Shown here one piece after another: positions 34,976 through 44,219 of a stretch of 64,000 nucleotides of DNA. The stretch lies in contig NC_021184.1 of NCBI RefSeq assembly GCF_000233715.2, positions 4,047,486 to 4,111,485 of the forward strand, read 5' to 3'. Origin of the DNA: Desulfoscipio gibsoniae DSM 7213. GTDB taxonomy: Bacteria; Bacillota; Desulfotomaculia; Desulfotomaculales; Desulfallaceae. The notes under the pieces are model-generated. The model was not told the origin of the DNA. It ran no database searches and worked only from the letters and a program-made list of their open reading frames with translations. Positions within the stretch are counted from its first letter, which is position 1. Each line of letters begins with the position of its first letter. The translations under genes were made by a program, and so were the position numbers.

Positions 34976-36133
34976 TTAAAAGACACCTTTCTTAACCAGT
35001 GTAGAGGCAATGATCATTCTTTGAATTTCACTGGTCCCTTCATAAATCCTATTTATTCTGGCATCACGATAAAACCGCTCAATTGGATAGTCTGTCATAT
35101 AACCTGACCCTGCAAAGATCTGCATCGCTTTATCAACTACCAAATCAATTCCCTCAGAGCAATATAGCTTGCAAATAGCAGCATCCATAGTGGTTGGTAA
35201 TCCTTGGTCTAGCGCCCACGCGGTCCTATACACTATAGATTCCATAGTATAAGCACTTACCGCCATGTCGGTGAGCATCCACTGGATGCCCTGAAAATCT
35301 TGAATTGGCCTGCCAAATTGCTTGCGTTCCTTGGCATAAGCAATTGATAAATCTACTAGCTCTTTAGCAGCACCAAGGCACATGGCCCCAAGCGTAACAC
35401 GCCCACCTGCCTCCAAAATTTGTCTTGCTAGTTTAAAACCCTTGCCTACCTGCCCTAAAACATTTTCAACCGGGACAACCATATCCTCAAAAAACAGTTC
35501 CGCTGTACTAGAAGCCCGAATACCCATTTTTTCCTCAATTTTACCCACATTGAAACCAGGAAAATCTTTTTCCACAATGAACGCGGTCATTCCACCCGGG
35601 TTATCAGGTGTAGAATCTACAATGGCAAAAACCACAATTACATCGGCAATCCCCCCGTTGGTAATAAACCTTTTAGTACCGTTAATAATGTAATGATCAC
35701 CATTAAGAACAGCCCTGGTTTTCATACTGGCTATGTCCGAACCGGCATCAGGTTCGGTTATGGCACAAGCAGCTATTTTTTGACCCTCCACACAAGGAGT
35801 CATATATTTTTCTTTTTGTTCCGGAGTGCCGGTAAGATATATACCCATAACGCCTATTCCCTGGTGGGTTGCCAGCATTAGTGGAAAGGATGCACAACCT
35901 CTGGATAATTCTTCAAGCATAATACAAAGACCGGTAAAACCCATGCCCGAACCGCCTAATTCTGGCGGATATAATATACCGAATAACCCAAGATCAGCAC
36001 CCATTTTAATTAATTCGGGATCAAGCCGATGGTTTCTATCTGCTTCTGCAGCCCTGGGTTTGACTTCTTTGTCAGTAAATTTTCTAATGATTTCCCTTAA
36101 TAGTTCCTGTTCTTTGGTAAAGGTAAAATCCAT
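34976..36133 (-). CDS. Acyl-CoA dehydrogenase
   Basis: A 385-aa FAD enzyme that introduces the 2,3 double bond in acyl-CoA. CAITEPDAGSD (flavin/substrate site), the RFYRDARINRIYEGTSEIQR C-terminal block with the catalytic Glu, and the full family length are present. GAAAGGGGAA precedes ATG 36133, and the gene follows the enoyl-CoA hydratase by 2 bp. Electrons would go to an ETF not encoded here. Chain-length preference is not predictable. Confidence 0.92.
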   Translation of the reverse strand: MDFTFTKEQELLREIIRKFTDKEVKPRAAEADRNHRLDPELIKMGADLGLFGILYPPELGGSGMGFTGLCIMLEELSRGCASFPLMLATHQGIGVMGIYLTGTPEQKEKYMTPCVEGQKIAACAITEPDAGSDIASMKTRAVLNGDHYIINGTKRFITNGGIADVIVVFAIVDSTPDNPGGMTAFIVEKDFPGFNVGKIEEKMGIRASSTAELFFEDMVVPVENVLGQVGKGFKLARQILEAGGRVTLGAMCLGAAKELVDLSIAYAKERKQFGRPIQDFQGIQWMLTDMAVSAYTMESIVYRTAWALDQGLPTTMDAAICKLYCSEGIDLVVDKAMQIFAGSGYMTDYPIERFYRDARINRIYEGTSEIQRMIIASTLVKKGVF

Positions 36134-36135
36134 AA

Positions 36136-36909
36136 CTATTCCCCTTTCCGCGGACTAGACTTTTTGATAAATTCTATTGTTTTTTGCTTGGCGTCAGTGA
36201 CATCCCATACTTCAAGCATAAGGTTTCGCTCCAGTTGTAACGCATCTTCAATGGGTAACATAAGACCCTCTTGTATCGCTCGTAGGTCATTCCTTACAGT
36301 AACTTCATTTTTAGAAGCGATAATATCGGCTAGTGCCATTGCATTATCTAATAAATCGGATTGTGAAACTACCTTTTCAACAAGACCGATTTTCAGCGCT
36401 TCATGCGCTTCAATAATTTCTCCTGTGAGAATCATTTTGGCAGCCCGGGGGGCCCCCACAATGCGCGGCAATCGCTGCGAACCTCCGTAACCAGGCATGA
36501 GACCGAAATTTATTTCCGGTAAAGCCATCTTCGCGTTTTCAGAAGCTATTCTGATATGACAAGCCATAGCTAGTTCCAGCCCACCGCCAAAACATATACC
36601 ATTAATTGAGGCAATTACAGGCTTATTTAGAGTAGCTATTTTATGAAAGGTCATTTGACCGTTCCTGATAAATTCCCTCATCTCATCGGTTGTCTCCACC
36701 GCACCAATTTCGGAAACATCCGCCCCAGCACTAAAAAACCTTTCCCCTGCACCAGAAATCACCAGTACGCGTATCTCCGAACTTGTGGAAACCCGATCAA
36801 GTACAGTAACAAGTTCGTGTAAAACAGCACGGCTGAGGACATTTAATGGTGGATTTTCTATAGTTATTTTTAATACCGCATTTTGTTGAAACAGTTTTAA
36901 GAAGTTCAG
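36136..36909 (-). CDS. Enoyl-CoA hydratase, apparently without a canonical start codon
   Basis: A crotonase-fold enzyme that hydrates enoyl-CoA: GAGERFFSAGADVSEI forms the oxyanion-hole loop, GGGLELAMACH and LPEINFGLMPGYGG carry the catalytic Glu positions. The first ATG/GTG/TTG in frame (GTG 36762) would drop ~50 conserved residues. The frame is open back to CTG 36909, which lies 8 nt after GAGGTG and overlaps the TGA of the upstream gene. This gives 257 aa, the standard length. Alternatively ATG 36916 plus loss of one A from AAAA near 36896 would give a similar protein. Both options are kept open. Confidence 0.75.
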   Translation of the reverse strand: MNFLKLFQQNAVLKITIENPPLNVLSRAVLHELVTVLDRVSTSSEIRVLVISGAGERFFSAGADVSEIGAVETTDEMREFIRNGQMTFHKIATLNKPVIASINGICFGGGLELAMACHIRIASENAKMALPEINFGLMPGYGGSQRLPRIVGAPRAAKMILTGEIIEAHEALKIGLVEKVVSQSDLLDNAMALADIIASKNEVTVRNDLRAIQEGLMLPIEDALQLERNLMLEVWDVTDAKQKTIEFIKKSSPRKGE

Positions 36910-38132
36910 TTTTCATTCACCTCGTTTAAATAAGTATAAAATCCTTGCTTACTTTTTATTCCATTGAACCCGGCTGCTACCATCTTTCTTAGTAGATATG
37001 ACGGCCAGAACCTAAAGCTAATTTTTTGGGCAAAACGGTCCAAACTTTCTGTAAGACTATCCATCCCGATTATGTCAGCGTAGCGCAGCGGTCCCCCTTT
37101 GTCCTTTGGAAAACCGATACCGGATACCATTGCGAAATCAATTTCCGATGGTGTTGATATTTTTTCTTGTAAGCATATGACTGCTTCGTTAATCATGGGA
37201 TAAATTAAACGCTCTGTGGTAAAAGCTACAGTATGTTTGGAATTTGTTTTTAAATTTTCAATTAACAGTAGCACATCCGGATTTATTTGATTACCCTTAT
37301 AAAAACCACCGCCGCTTTTATCGCCAAGTAATTCTGCCCGTACCATCTCTTCCATCAAAAAGGGAGGTTTCATACGAGGGCCGTAATATTGTTCCATGAT
37401 CCGCCCCGAGTGCACAAGGGTATCAATTCCTATAAAATCACACAATCTGAAGGGGCCCATGGGAAAACCATACTGCATAGCAGCATTATCAATATCCTGA
37501 ATCCCTGCGGAACCATCCAAAAGAGTATACATGGCTTCATAGAAGTAAGGAACTAAAAGACGGTTAACCAGAAAACCTGCACATTCGGTCACTACCACGG
37601 ATTCTCTGCCAACCAGGCGAACAAAATCAACAGCTGTTTCAATTGTTTTTGTACTTGTTTGCAGGGCAGGGATTACTTCCACTAGCTTCATCTTTTGCGG
37701 GGGATTAAAAAAATGCAATCCAATTACTTTTTGTGAATCCTTTAAGGTGGATGCTATTTCACTTATGGAAAGACTGGATGTATTGCTGGCCAAAATAGTT
37801 TGTGGCGAAGTTGCTTGCTCCAGACTAGTAAAGACCTTCTTTTTAATTTCCATAATTTCTGGAACAGCTTCTATAACTAGATCTACATCGAAAAACTCTT
37901 TTAAAGAGGTGGTGCCATTAATTAGGGCCAATCTCTCATGTAATTTCTCTTTCGAAATTTTGCCCTTATCCTGTTCACGTTGAAATGCCGATCTTATCCT
38001 TTTCATCGCTTTTTGCACTAATTCTTCATTCATCTCATACATTACAACCGTCAAGCCACTAGAAGCTACCACCTGAGTGATGGCCGCACCCATAATACCG
38101 CCACCAACCAGTCCTATTTTTTTAAACTTCAT
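36906..38132 (-). CDS. 3-hydroxyacyl-CoA dehydrogenase
   Basis: A 408-aa NAD-dependent enzyme. The Rossmann motif GLVGGGIMGAAITQVVA lies at the N-terminus, SSLSISEIAS and GLHFFNPPQKMKLVEVI form the central catalytic region, and two C-terminal 3HCDH domains follow (NRLLVPYFYEAM and IYPMINEAVICLQE regions). It is longer than the short ~285-aa type. The ATG at 38132 is accepted; the gene ends overlapping the enoyl-CoA hydratase start. Confidence 0.92.
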   Translation of the reverse strand: MKFKKIGLVGGGIMGAAITQVVASSGLTVVMYEMNEELVQKAMKRIRSAFQREQDKGKISKEKLHERLALINGTTSLKEFFDVDLVIEAVPEIMEIKKKVFTSLEQATSPQTILASNTSSLSISEIASTLKDSQKVIGLHFFNPPQKMKLVEVIPALQTSTKTIETAVDFVRLVGRESVVVTECAGFLVNRLLVPYFYEAMYTLLDGSAGIQDIDNAAMQYGFPMGPFRLCDFIGIDTLVHSGRIMEQYYGPRMKPPFLMEEMVRAELLGDKSGGGFYKGNQINPDVLLLIENLKTNSKHTVAFTTERLIYPMINEAVICLQEKISTPSEIDFAMVSGIGFPKDKGGPLRYADIIGMDSLTESLDRFAQKISFRFWPSYLLRKMVAAGFNGIKSKQGFYTYLNEVNEN

Positions 38133-38166
38133 TTATTTCACCTCACTAACACAGCAAATTAATTTA

Positions 38167-39354
38167 CTATCTCCGTTCCAGAATGATGGCCCCACCTAAT
38201 CCACCACCCACACACATGGTAGCCAATCCCAGGGTTTTATCCTCCTTTTCCAGAATATTTAGCAACGTTGTGACTATCCTAACCCCTGTTGCCCCCACCG
38301 GATGCCCGAGGGCAATTGCTCCACCGTTTAAATTTACTTTTTCCTGGTCAAGATTTAGCTGTCTGATGCAAGTCAACGCCTGCGCGGCAAAAGCTTCATT
38401 GAGCTCAATCACATCAATGTCGGCCAAGGTTAACCCTGCTTTTTTTAGCGCTACCGGAGTTGCATATACCGGTCCCAAACCCATTCTCTCCGGCTCCAGA
38501 CCGGCCCATCCCTGAGCTTTTATATAAGCTCGGGGTTTAAACCCAAGCGCCATGGCTTTTTCTTCACTCATAATCAGCATTGCTCCGGCGCAATCGTTTA
38601 AGCCACAAGCATTACCCGGAGTGACAGTTCCACCTTCTTTAAAGACAGCCGGAAATTGACTTAAGCCTTCTAACGTAATATCAGGATTTGGACCCTCGTC
38701 TTGATTAACAACTTCCTCCTTAACTTGCCCCCGGGCTTTTTTCCTAACGGTTACTGGTACAATTTCGTTAATAAAATTCCCGGCAATAGTAGCAGCTACC
38801 GCTTTACGGTGGCTAGTCAAGGCAAATTCGTCCTGATCTTCCCTTGATATATTGAATTCCTCCACCAAGTTTTCTGCGGTGCGGCCCATTATCTGATTAC
38901 AAATTGGGTCCGTAAAACTTTCCCACAGCACATCGATGAATTGGCCATGGGCCAAGCGATACCCGAACCTGGCCTTAGGCAAAATGTAGGGAATATTGCT
39001 CATACTTTCCACTCCGCCCACCAAGAACACATCACCCTCGCCGGCACGTATAGCTTGAAAAGCTGTACCGATCGCTCTTAAACTGGAAGCGCAGTTAACA
39101 TTTACAGTTGTACCTATTATCTTTAAAGGGAGACCAGCCCTTAAAGCGGCTATTCTTGCAATATTAGGGGCATCGCTTGGTTGAAATGAACAACCTACGA
39201 TGCTTTCATCTATTAATTGCACATCAATTTGGGTTCTTTCAAGAATAGCCTTAATAACCTCTACCAGCAGTTCATGGGCAGGAATATCACGGAATTTACC
39301 GCCAAAAACACCCGTAGATGTTCTAACTGCATCTACAATAACCACTTTCCTCAA
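38167..39354 (-). CDS. Thiolase (acetyl-CoA acyltransferase)
   Basis: A 395-aa thiolase that splits or forms 3-ketoacyl-CoA. The acyl-accepting Cys lies in NVNCASSLRA near residue 87, the His in NEAFAAQ and GHPVGATG regions, and the second Cys in TMCVGGGLGG at the C-terminus. It is the first gene of the five-gene operon, with AAAGGAGGC upstream of the ATG at 39354. It is controlled presumably by the regulator encoded just upstream. Confidence 0.93.
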   Translation of the reverse strand: MRKVVIVDAVRTSTGVFGGKFRDIPAHELLVEVIKAILERTQIDVQLIDESIVGCSFQPSDAPNIARIAALRAGLPLKIIGTTVNVNCASSLRAIGTAFQAIRAGEGDVFLVGGVESMSNIPYILPKARFGYRLAHGQFIDVLWESFTDPICNQIMGRTAENLVEEFNISREDQDEFALTSHRKAVAATIAGNFINEIVPVTVRKKARGQVKEEVVNQDEGPNPDITLEGLSQFPAVFKEGGTVTPGNACGLNDCAGAMLIMSEEKAMALGFKPRAYIKAQGWAGLEPERMGLGPVYATPVALKKAGLTLADIDVIELNEAFAAQALTCIRQLNLDQEKVNLNGGAIALGHPVGATGVRIVTTLLNILEKEDKTLGLATMCVGGGLGGAIILERR

Positions 39355-39697
39355 CTGAAAAAGCCTCCTTTCTTTAGGTAACTAATTATACGTTATTATC
39401 TTAAATTTTCGCATTGTTTAGAATTAAACAAAAATTACATACTGTTTTGTGAATAACTAACAATAGCAATCGTCTAAAATGTCTTTGGGCCTTTTAAAAA
39501 TATTACTTTAAAGCTTTTGAATTATTTGGGAATGACTTCTTAAAGGATGTGAATTGGTTAGTAACCCATTAACTCGGGAGACAAGCCAAGCGAAAATAAA
39601 AACAAAGCCAGAATATTCTGACTTTATTATCAGTTGTTCCTACCTTTAGTTTTAAGACATTGTGGGTTACCTCCCTTTCTTAGGTTTAAGGCAATAA
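39355..39697. other. Intergenic region between regulator and thiolase operon
   Basis: About 340 bp, AT-rich. It contains the regulator's terminator at 39592-39625 and presumably the operon promoter. No sigma-54 match was found and no clear -35/-10 pair could be chosen. Confidence 0.4.
39592..39625 (-). terminator. Terminator of the XylR_N/PucR-type regulator gene
   Basis: On the minus strand AAAGTCAGAATATTCTGGCTTT forms a hairpin (stem AAAG/CTTT around the palindrome CAGAATATTCTG), followed by GTTTTTATTTT. It lies 73 bp past the stop. Confidence 0.7.
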
Positions 39698-41575
39698 CTA
39701 CAAACTTAAGATTTTTAACAATCTTAAGCCAAACTGGCAATGAAATCTGTCTTCTTCTGTAGAGAGATCTATTTTAGCCAATTCTTCAATTTTTCTTAAG
39801 CGGTATTTTAAAGTATTAGGGTGAATAAAAACTGCTTTTGCCGTCTCACTAAAATTACAATTATTGATTAAAAATTGTTCTAGAGTATTTATTAAATTGC
39901 CATTATGCATATAGTCATATTGTTTTAAAATACCTAGTTTGGATAAGGCTAATTCTTCCAAGCGAGCTCTATTTGTTGATTCCCATAAAACACCGTATAA
40001 ACCCAACTGTTCAAATCCCATACTTATGTTCTTTTTGCCTAGGCATTTCATTATATCAGCAGCTTTCCATGCTTCTTCAAAAGACTTTTTATAATCAGTA
40101 AAATCAAGGCAAACCCGGCCCCATGTTATATTGACCGAGTGGTAACCGGTATTTTGCATAACCCATTCTTTAACAAGTTCAGCTACCCTTTCAGTAACGG
40201 ATTCTTGTTTGTCTGTGCTCTCATTAAGCCCTAAAAGAATTAAAATTCGATTTCCTCTGATACCAACAACACTATTAAGAAATAACCTTTCTACAACAGA
40301 ACCGACACCGGATTTAATAATATCAACGACATCATCTTCATTATCCTGATGTTCTTTTGTCGTTAAGTCGACAATCATTAGCCTGTGCGGTCTGGTAAGA
40401 TCGCATCCCAGTTTTATTGCCCGCATAGTGACGTCTTTTTCGTTACCACTCAAGAAAAAAAGATCGTTTAAAACATCACCTTTAAGTCTTAGTTCGACTT
40501 CTAGAGCTGACCCCTGTTTTAATAATTCTAAAGAGCAGAGCGTGCAAGCGTGCTCCATGGCCATTATCTTAATCTCGGATAGCTCTTTCACCTCATGTAC
40601 TAATACAAATCCCCATAATGCTGAGCCGCCTGCTATGGGTGATGCAATCCAGGTTTGGGTTACACCATTTCCCGCCATATAGTTAATTCTAGTCATATTT
40701 AGCCGATATTCGTCTTGTATCCATAGGGTCTTTAATCTCTTCTCGATATAAAAGTTTTGCATTTGTTTTTTTATTAAAAACCGTTCGTCTTTTGAAAACG
40801 ACCCTGAACCACCGGTAGCAATAATATTATAAAATTTATCCATAATAATAACATTGCTGTCAACGATTTCATGTAGTGTTTGAGCAATAGCCTCAATCCC
40901 TTTACCCCACAAAACCAGTTTAGTCATCCTGCGGTGAATATCTATCGACCTTTCTTCAGCCAACATGGTTTGCAAATCTTTAAAATTAAATTCTGATTTA
41001 AAATCACCAACATAATCATTAGCCATTTCACCCCAACTTCCTACGGAACGCATTTCCCACGAACAATTATCATCGCCCTTACCCAAGCAATTTTTTTCTA
41101 TACAAATGATATCCTGCCCGGTAAAACCGCTTGCAAACCCACTTGCATAACCCGTAGAAATCCAACATACAGGATATTTTGAAATACCGTAGTCTTTTAT
41201 GTAATGTTCCGCCTCGTGGTTATTTTCCCATCTCCCTTTTAATAGATAATGTCCTGAATTAGGTCCAAATTGCAGTTCACTATCGATAACTACCCGGCCA
41301 ATGCCCTTCCAATGGTACATAATAGGACCTAATCCGATAAATTTTATTTCATCACCATAATGACTTTTTACTATTTTAGAATCGTGGTATCCACACCTAT
41401 AACCAAATCGAGTTAGTACACCCCTGGCCATATCTTTGCCGAGTGAACGAATAAGTTCTTGCTTTAATTTAACCAAGGCAATGGCCTGTAATAAAACCAC
41501 ACGTGACTTTTCAAAAGATATCTCACCTTGTTCTGGTTTGAATTCAATTAAGTCTTGGAAATTAAAAGATTTCAT
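39698..41575 (-). CDS. Hybrid regulator: XylR_N + V4R sensor with PucR/CdaR-type DNA-binding end
   Basis: A 625-aa protein. Residues ~10-110 resemble the XylR_N domain and ~115-180 the V4R domain (ICIEKNCLGKGDDNCSWE contains the paired Cys). This is the effector-binding pair known from aromatic sensors such as XylR and DmpR. These normally join an AAA+ sigma-54-activating domain, which is absent here. Instead a linker, a GGDEF-like CdaR domain (~385-500) and a PucR-type helix-turn-helix (NCNFSETAKAVFIHPNTLKY, ~570-590) follow. It lies upstream of and on the same strand as the beta-oxidation operon, so it probably senses an aromatic or fatty acid derivative and activates that operon. ATG 41575 follows GGGGGG by 9 nt. 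Confidence 0.8.
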   Translation of the reverse strand: MKSFNFQDLIEFKPEQGEISFEKSRVVLLQAIALVKLKQELIRSLGKDMARGVLTRFGYRCGYHDSKIVKSHYGDEIKFIGLGPIMYHWKGIGRVVIDSELQFGPNSGHYLLKGRWENNHEAEHYIKDYGISKYPVCWISTGYASGFASGFTGQDIICIEKNCLGKGDDNCSWEMRSVGSWGEMANDYVGDFKSEFNFKDLQTMLAEERSIDIHRRMTKLVLWGKGIEAIAQTLHEIVDSNVIIMDKFYNIIATGGSGSFSKDERFLIKKQMQNFYIEKRLKTLWIQDEYRLNMTRINYMAGNGVTQTWIASPIAGGSALWGFVLVHEVKELSEIKIMAMEHACTLCSLELLKQGSALEVELRLKGDVLNDLFFLSGNEKDVTMRAIKLGCDLTRPHRLMIVDLTTKEHQDNEDDVVDIIKSGVGSVVERLFLNSVVGIRGNRILILLGLNESTDKQESVTERVAELVKEWVMQNTGYHSVNITWGRVCLDFTDYKKSFEEAWKAADIMKCLGKKNISMGFEQLGLYGVLWESTNRARLEELALSKLGILKQYDYMHNGNLINTLEQFLINNCNFSETAKAVFIHPNTLKYRLRKIEELAKIDLSTEEDRFHCQFGLRLLKILSL

Positions 41576-42174
41576 ATCTTAAAACCCCCCTAACACCCAT
41601 GATCATTTAATCATAACTGGATTTTCAATCATAATACTACTTGACGATAAAACTTCTAACGTTAGCATCAAAATAATTAAAGTTATTAAACTATTCTAAG
41701 TATTTAATCCATTCTATATATGATATTAGAAGCATGAATTATTAGAAGCTTTTGAGTTAGGAACACACTAATTACGGAATAACTGTATCCGTGGTATTAA
41801 GATCCGGGATTATGATGTTATTTATATGTTTAAGGACATGCCTCATTTCAAATACATGAACCAGGAGCAAACAAAAAATACGGCATAGAATCTAATTCAA
41901 TTAAAAATTACTGAAATAGATGGATACATAGCAATTATACCTATACCCAAAGACCCAATAAAGGCTGCAAGAGGCATGCTTCGTGGTGGCTGGGGAAATC
42001 CGGTAAATAGGTCCGGTTTCTTTTAGTTACAATAACTGGCTTCCGGATTGCTTTTGGTTGGTGGAAAAAACCAATCCGGTAATCAATGTCCTTAGACCAT
42101 AAACGTTTAACCAGCAATTTTCGACGATAATACGTGATCGTTTTAGATGGGATGAAAAGTGGCTGACTGCAAAT
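41576..42174. other. Intergenic region with gene remnants
   Basis: About 600 bp. It contains the AbrB-like remnant at 41901-42026. A further open stretch before it (41790-41890, reading IRGIKIRDYDVIYMFKDMPH) belongs to no family I know. The promoter of the regulator is presumably near 41600-41700 but was not resolved. Confidence 0.4.
41901..42026 (+). pseudogene. C-terminal remnant of an AbrB/MazE-type antitoxin
   Basis: Reads EIDGYIAIIPIPKDPIKAAR followed by GMLRGGW before a TAG. The combination of I-x-IP-P-K-DPIKA-RG-L is typical of the tail of AbrB-like antitoxins of toxin-antitoxin systems. No start codon, no N-terminal domain and no toxin gene remain. Confidence 0.5.
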
Positions 42175-42206
42175 AACTAATGGGCACAGTATTGTGCCCA
42201 TTAGTT
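42175..42206 (-). terminator. Perfect 14-bp stem at the end of the betaine permease gene
   Basis: AACTAATGGGCACA (42175-42188) and TGTGCCCATTAGTT (42193-42206) flank a 4-nt loop and overlap the TAA stop. The T-tract after it on the minus strand is short (ATTTGC). Confidence 0.7.
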
Positions 42207-43077
42207 ATTGTTTAATTACTTGTTTTTGGCCGGAGCTTTGTTGGTTACCTAATCCTTGCAGCAGCCGGTCGATGACAATGGCTAGAATAACAATACATAT
42301 ACCTGCCTCAAGACCACGTCCAACATCAATCCGGCCAATTGCAATCAGCACCGGTTCACCTAAACCGCGTGCACCGATCATTGAAGCGATAACCACCATC
42401 GCTAATGCCATCATAGTTGTCTGGTTAACCCCCGACATTACACTAGGCATGGCCAGTGGGAGTTGTATCTTGAATAGCAATTGCATCCTGGTGGCGCCAA
42501 ACGCTTTGCCCGCTTCTATTACATCTTCGGAAACTTGTCTTATCCCGAGATTAGTAAGACGTATAATTGGAGGTAAAGCATATATGAGGGTGGCAAATAT
42601 ACCCGGAACCTTTCCCAAACCGAAAAACATTAATGCCGGAATCAAATAAACAAAACTGGGCATAGTCTGCATAGCATCCAAGACAGGCCTTAAAAAGGCT
42701 TCAAGTTTTGAATTGGAAGCCATCAAAATACCTGTGGGAATACCAAGCACTACAGCAATAAAAACTGCCACACCTACAATGGCCAAAGTCTGCATCATTA
42801 AATCCCACATACCTAAACTACCAACCGCGGTCAGCATTATTCCCATTACTGCACCGGTTAACCATGATTTAGTAACCCGGCAGCCTAGAAAGATCACCAA
42901 TATTACCACCAGCCACCAGGGGACCCAAAGTAAAAAGGATTCGATTAACATGAGCATCCAAAGTATCGTTGTTGAAATGTAATCAAAAACCGCGCTGTAC
43001 TTGTCCAAAATTACTTTCATGAATTCGTTTACAGGAGAAGCTATCGAAAAACGTAAAAAATCAGGAAATTCGTTCAT
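42205..43077 (-). CDS. Glycine betaine/choline-type ABC permease
   Basis: A 290-aa ProW/OpuAB-family permease with about six spans. The EAA loop (EAGKAFGATRMQLLFKIQLP) that contacts the ATPase is intact near residue 185. The N-terminal ~45 residues precede the first span, as in ProW. GAGGTG lies 11 nt before the ATG. The gene follows the binding protein, but no ProV/OpuAA-type ATPase is encoded nearby. It must share one or use one encoded elsewhere. Confidence 0.88.
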   Translation of the reverse strand: MNEFPDFLRFSIASPVNEFMKVILDKYSAVFDYISTTILWMLMLIESFLLWVPWWLVVILVIFLGCRVTKSWLTGAVMGIMLTAVGSLGMWDLMMQTLAIVGVAVFIAVVLGIPTGILMASNSKLEAFLRPVLDAMQTMPSFVYLIPALMFFGLGKVPGIFATLIYALPPIIRLTNLGIRQVSEDVIEAGKAFGATRMQLLFKIQLPLAMPSVMSGVNQTTMMALAMVVIASMIGARGLGEPVLIAIGRIDVGRGLEAGICIVILAIVIDRLLQGLGNQQSSGQKQVIKQ

Positions 43078-43128
43078 TACTTATATTACACCTCATCTAA
43101 AAATATTGAAGCGAGCCAAAGGAAGATT

Positions 43129-43164
43129 AAGCAGTACGGACCCTTTGGCCAGTACTGCTTTTTT
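43129..43164. repeat. Hairpin between binding-protein and permease genes
   Basis: AAGCAGTAC (43129-43137) pairs with GTACTGCTT (43152-43160). T-runs follow only on the plus strand. In the minus-strand transcript it could act as a stability hairpin that favours the binding-protein mRNA. Confidence 0.55.
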
Positions 43165-43169
43165 GCAAA

Positions 43170-44219
43170 TTAGAGTTTCTCCTGTACCTTCTGTGCTACA
43201 TCGTCCGGTACCCAGCTTGTCCATACATCAGCTTTTTCCCTCAGGAACCAGAGGGCCGCCTCATCTGCCTCTACATTTTCTTGCTGCATGTAAGCTAGGG
43301 TTTCACTGATTTGGTCATTGTTTAAACTGTAATTTTCCAGAAACTTAACCACATCGGGGGCCCGTTCAGGCAAATCCTTGTTTATAACGATATTAACATC
43401 AACGGAAGGGAATGCGCAGGCATAACCATTTTTCCATAACTCATCGCTGTATTCCGGCTCTTGAATTTGTGTGAGATCGTATAAACCGAATATCCATGTC
43501 GGCCCCCAGTAGTAGCCGAACCACGGCTCGCCCTTCTGGTAAGCCGCTACCAGTGAAGAAGCCAGGGCGGCGCCGGAACCCGGGCGGAATACATTATAGT
43601 ATTCGTCCAGACCGTAGCTGGCAAATTTATCAGTTAAAATTTTATCTGCTTCCCAACCGGGTACACCACCATAGAATCGACCTTTGCCGGGGTCCTCCGG
43701 GTCTTTAAACAATTCCTTATACTTGGGGAGATCTTCGATTGTTTTTAGATCGGGAGCCATGGGCTCTATTCCCCTTTCCGAATCGCCCTTAATCACATAA
43801 GTTGGGACATACAACCCCTGTACATTGTCATTAAAATTTGTTCCAAGATCAATATAATTACCGGACTCTATTCCTTGGTCATAGGCTTCCTGAACATTTT
43901 GAATCCAAATTTCCATTGCTACGTCAATATCACCATTACTTAAACCCTGCATTAAAGGTATTGTTTCACCGGGTATACTATCTGTCGGATAGCCATATCC
44001 ATTCTCAATAATAAATTGAGCGATACGATCATTAATCAGAGCACTCTCCCAGTTAAAATCACCAAACATAATAGTCTCTTTGACACCTTGCTGCGCATTG
44101 TTATTCTTACCCTCCGAGGAACACCCTACAGTTCCAGCTATTGCAAAAATAAATAATGCTGTAAAAATAATACTACCGCGCATTAAACTAGATAATTTCA
44201 ACTTACGTTTAAAAAACAA
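43170..44219 (-). CDS. Glycine betaine/proline-type ABC substrate-binding lipoprotein
   Basis: About 349 aa. After a signal sequence the lipobox-like AIAGTVGCSS near residues 24-33 provides the lipidated Cys. The mature part is an OpuAC-type binding domain (MFGDFNWESALINDRIAQFI..., WYGP-like GYYWGPTWIFGLYDL) for quaternary amines. I start at TTG 44219 because GAGGAGG lies 11 nt upstream; the ATG 19 codons earlier lacks a site and would create an odd extension. It is the first gene of a two-gene operon with the permease. Confidence 0.85.
   Translation of the reverse strand: MFFKRKLKLSSLMRGSIIFTALFIFAIAGTVGCSSEGKNNNAQQGVKETIMFGDFNWESALINDRIAQFIIENGYGYPTDSIPGETIPLMQGLSNGDIDVAMEIWIQNVQEAYDQGIESGNYIDLGTNFNDNVQGLYVPTYVIKGDSERGIEPMAPDLKTIEDLPKYKELFKDPEDPGKGRFYGGVPGWEADKILTDKFASYGLDEYYNVFRPGSGAALASSLVAAYQKGEPWFGYYWGPTWIFGLYDLTQIQEPEYSDELWKNGYACAFPSVDVNIVINKDLPERAPDVVKFLENYSLNNDQISETLAYMQQENVEADEAALWFLREKADVWTSWVPDDVAQKVQEKL

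Noticed and set aside
41941-42201. 86-aa minus-strand frame
   Set aside because: It is antisense to the AbrB-like remnant and crosses the terminator palindrome.
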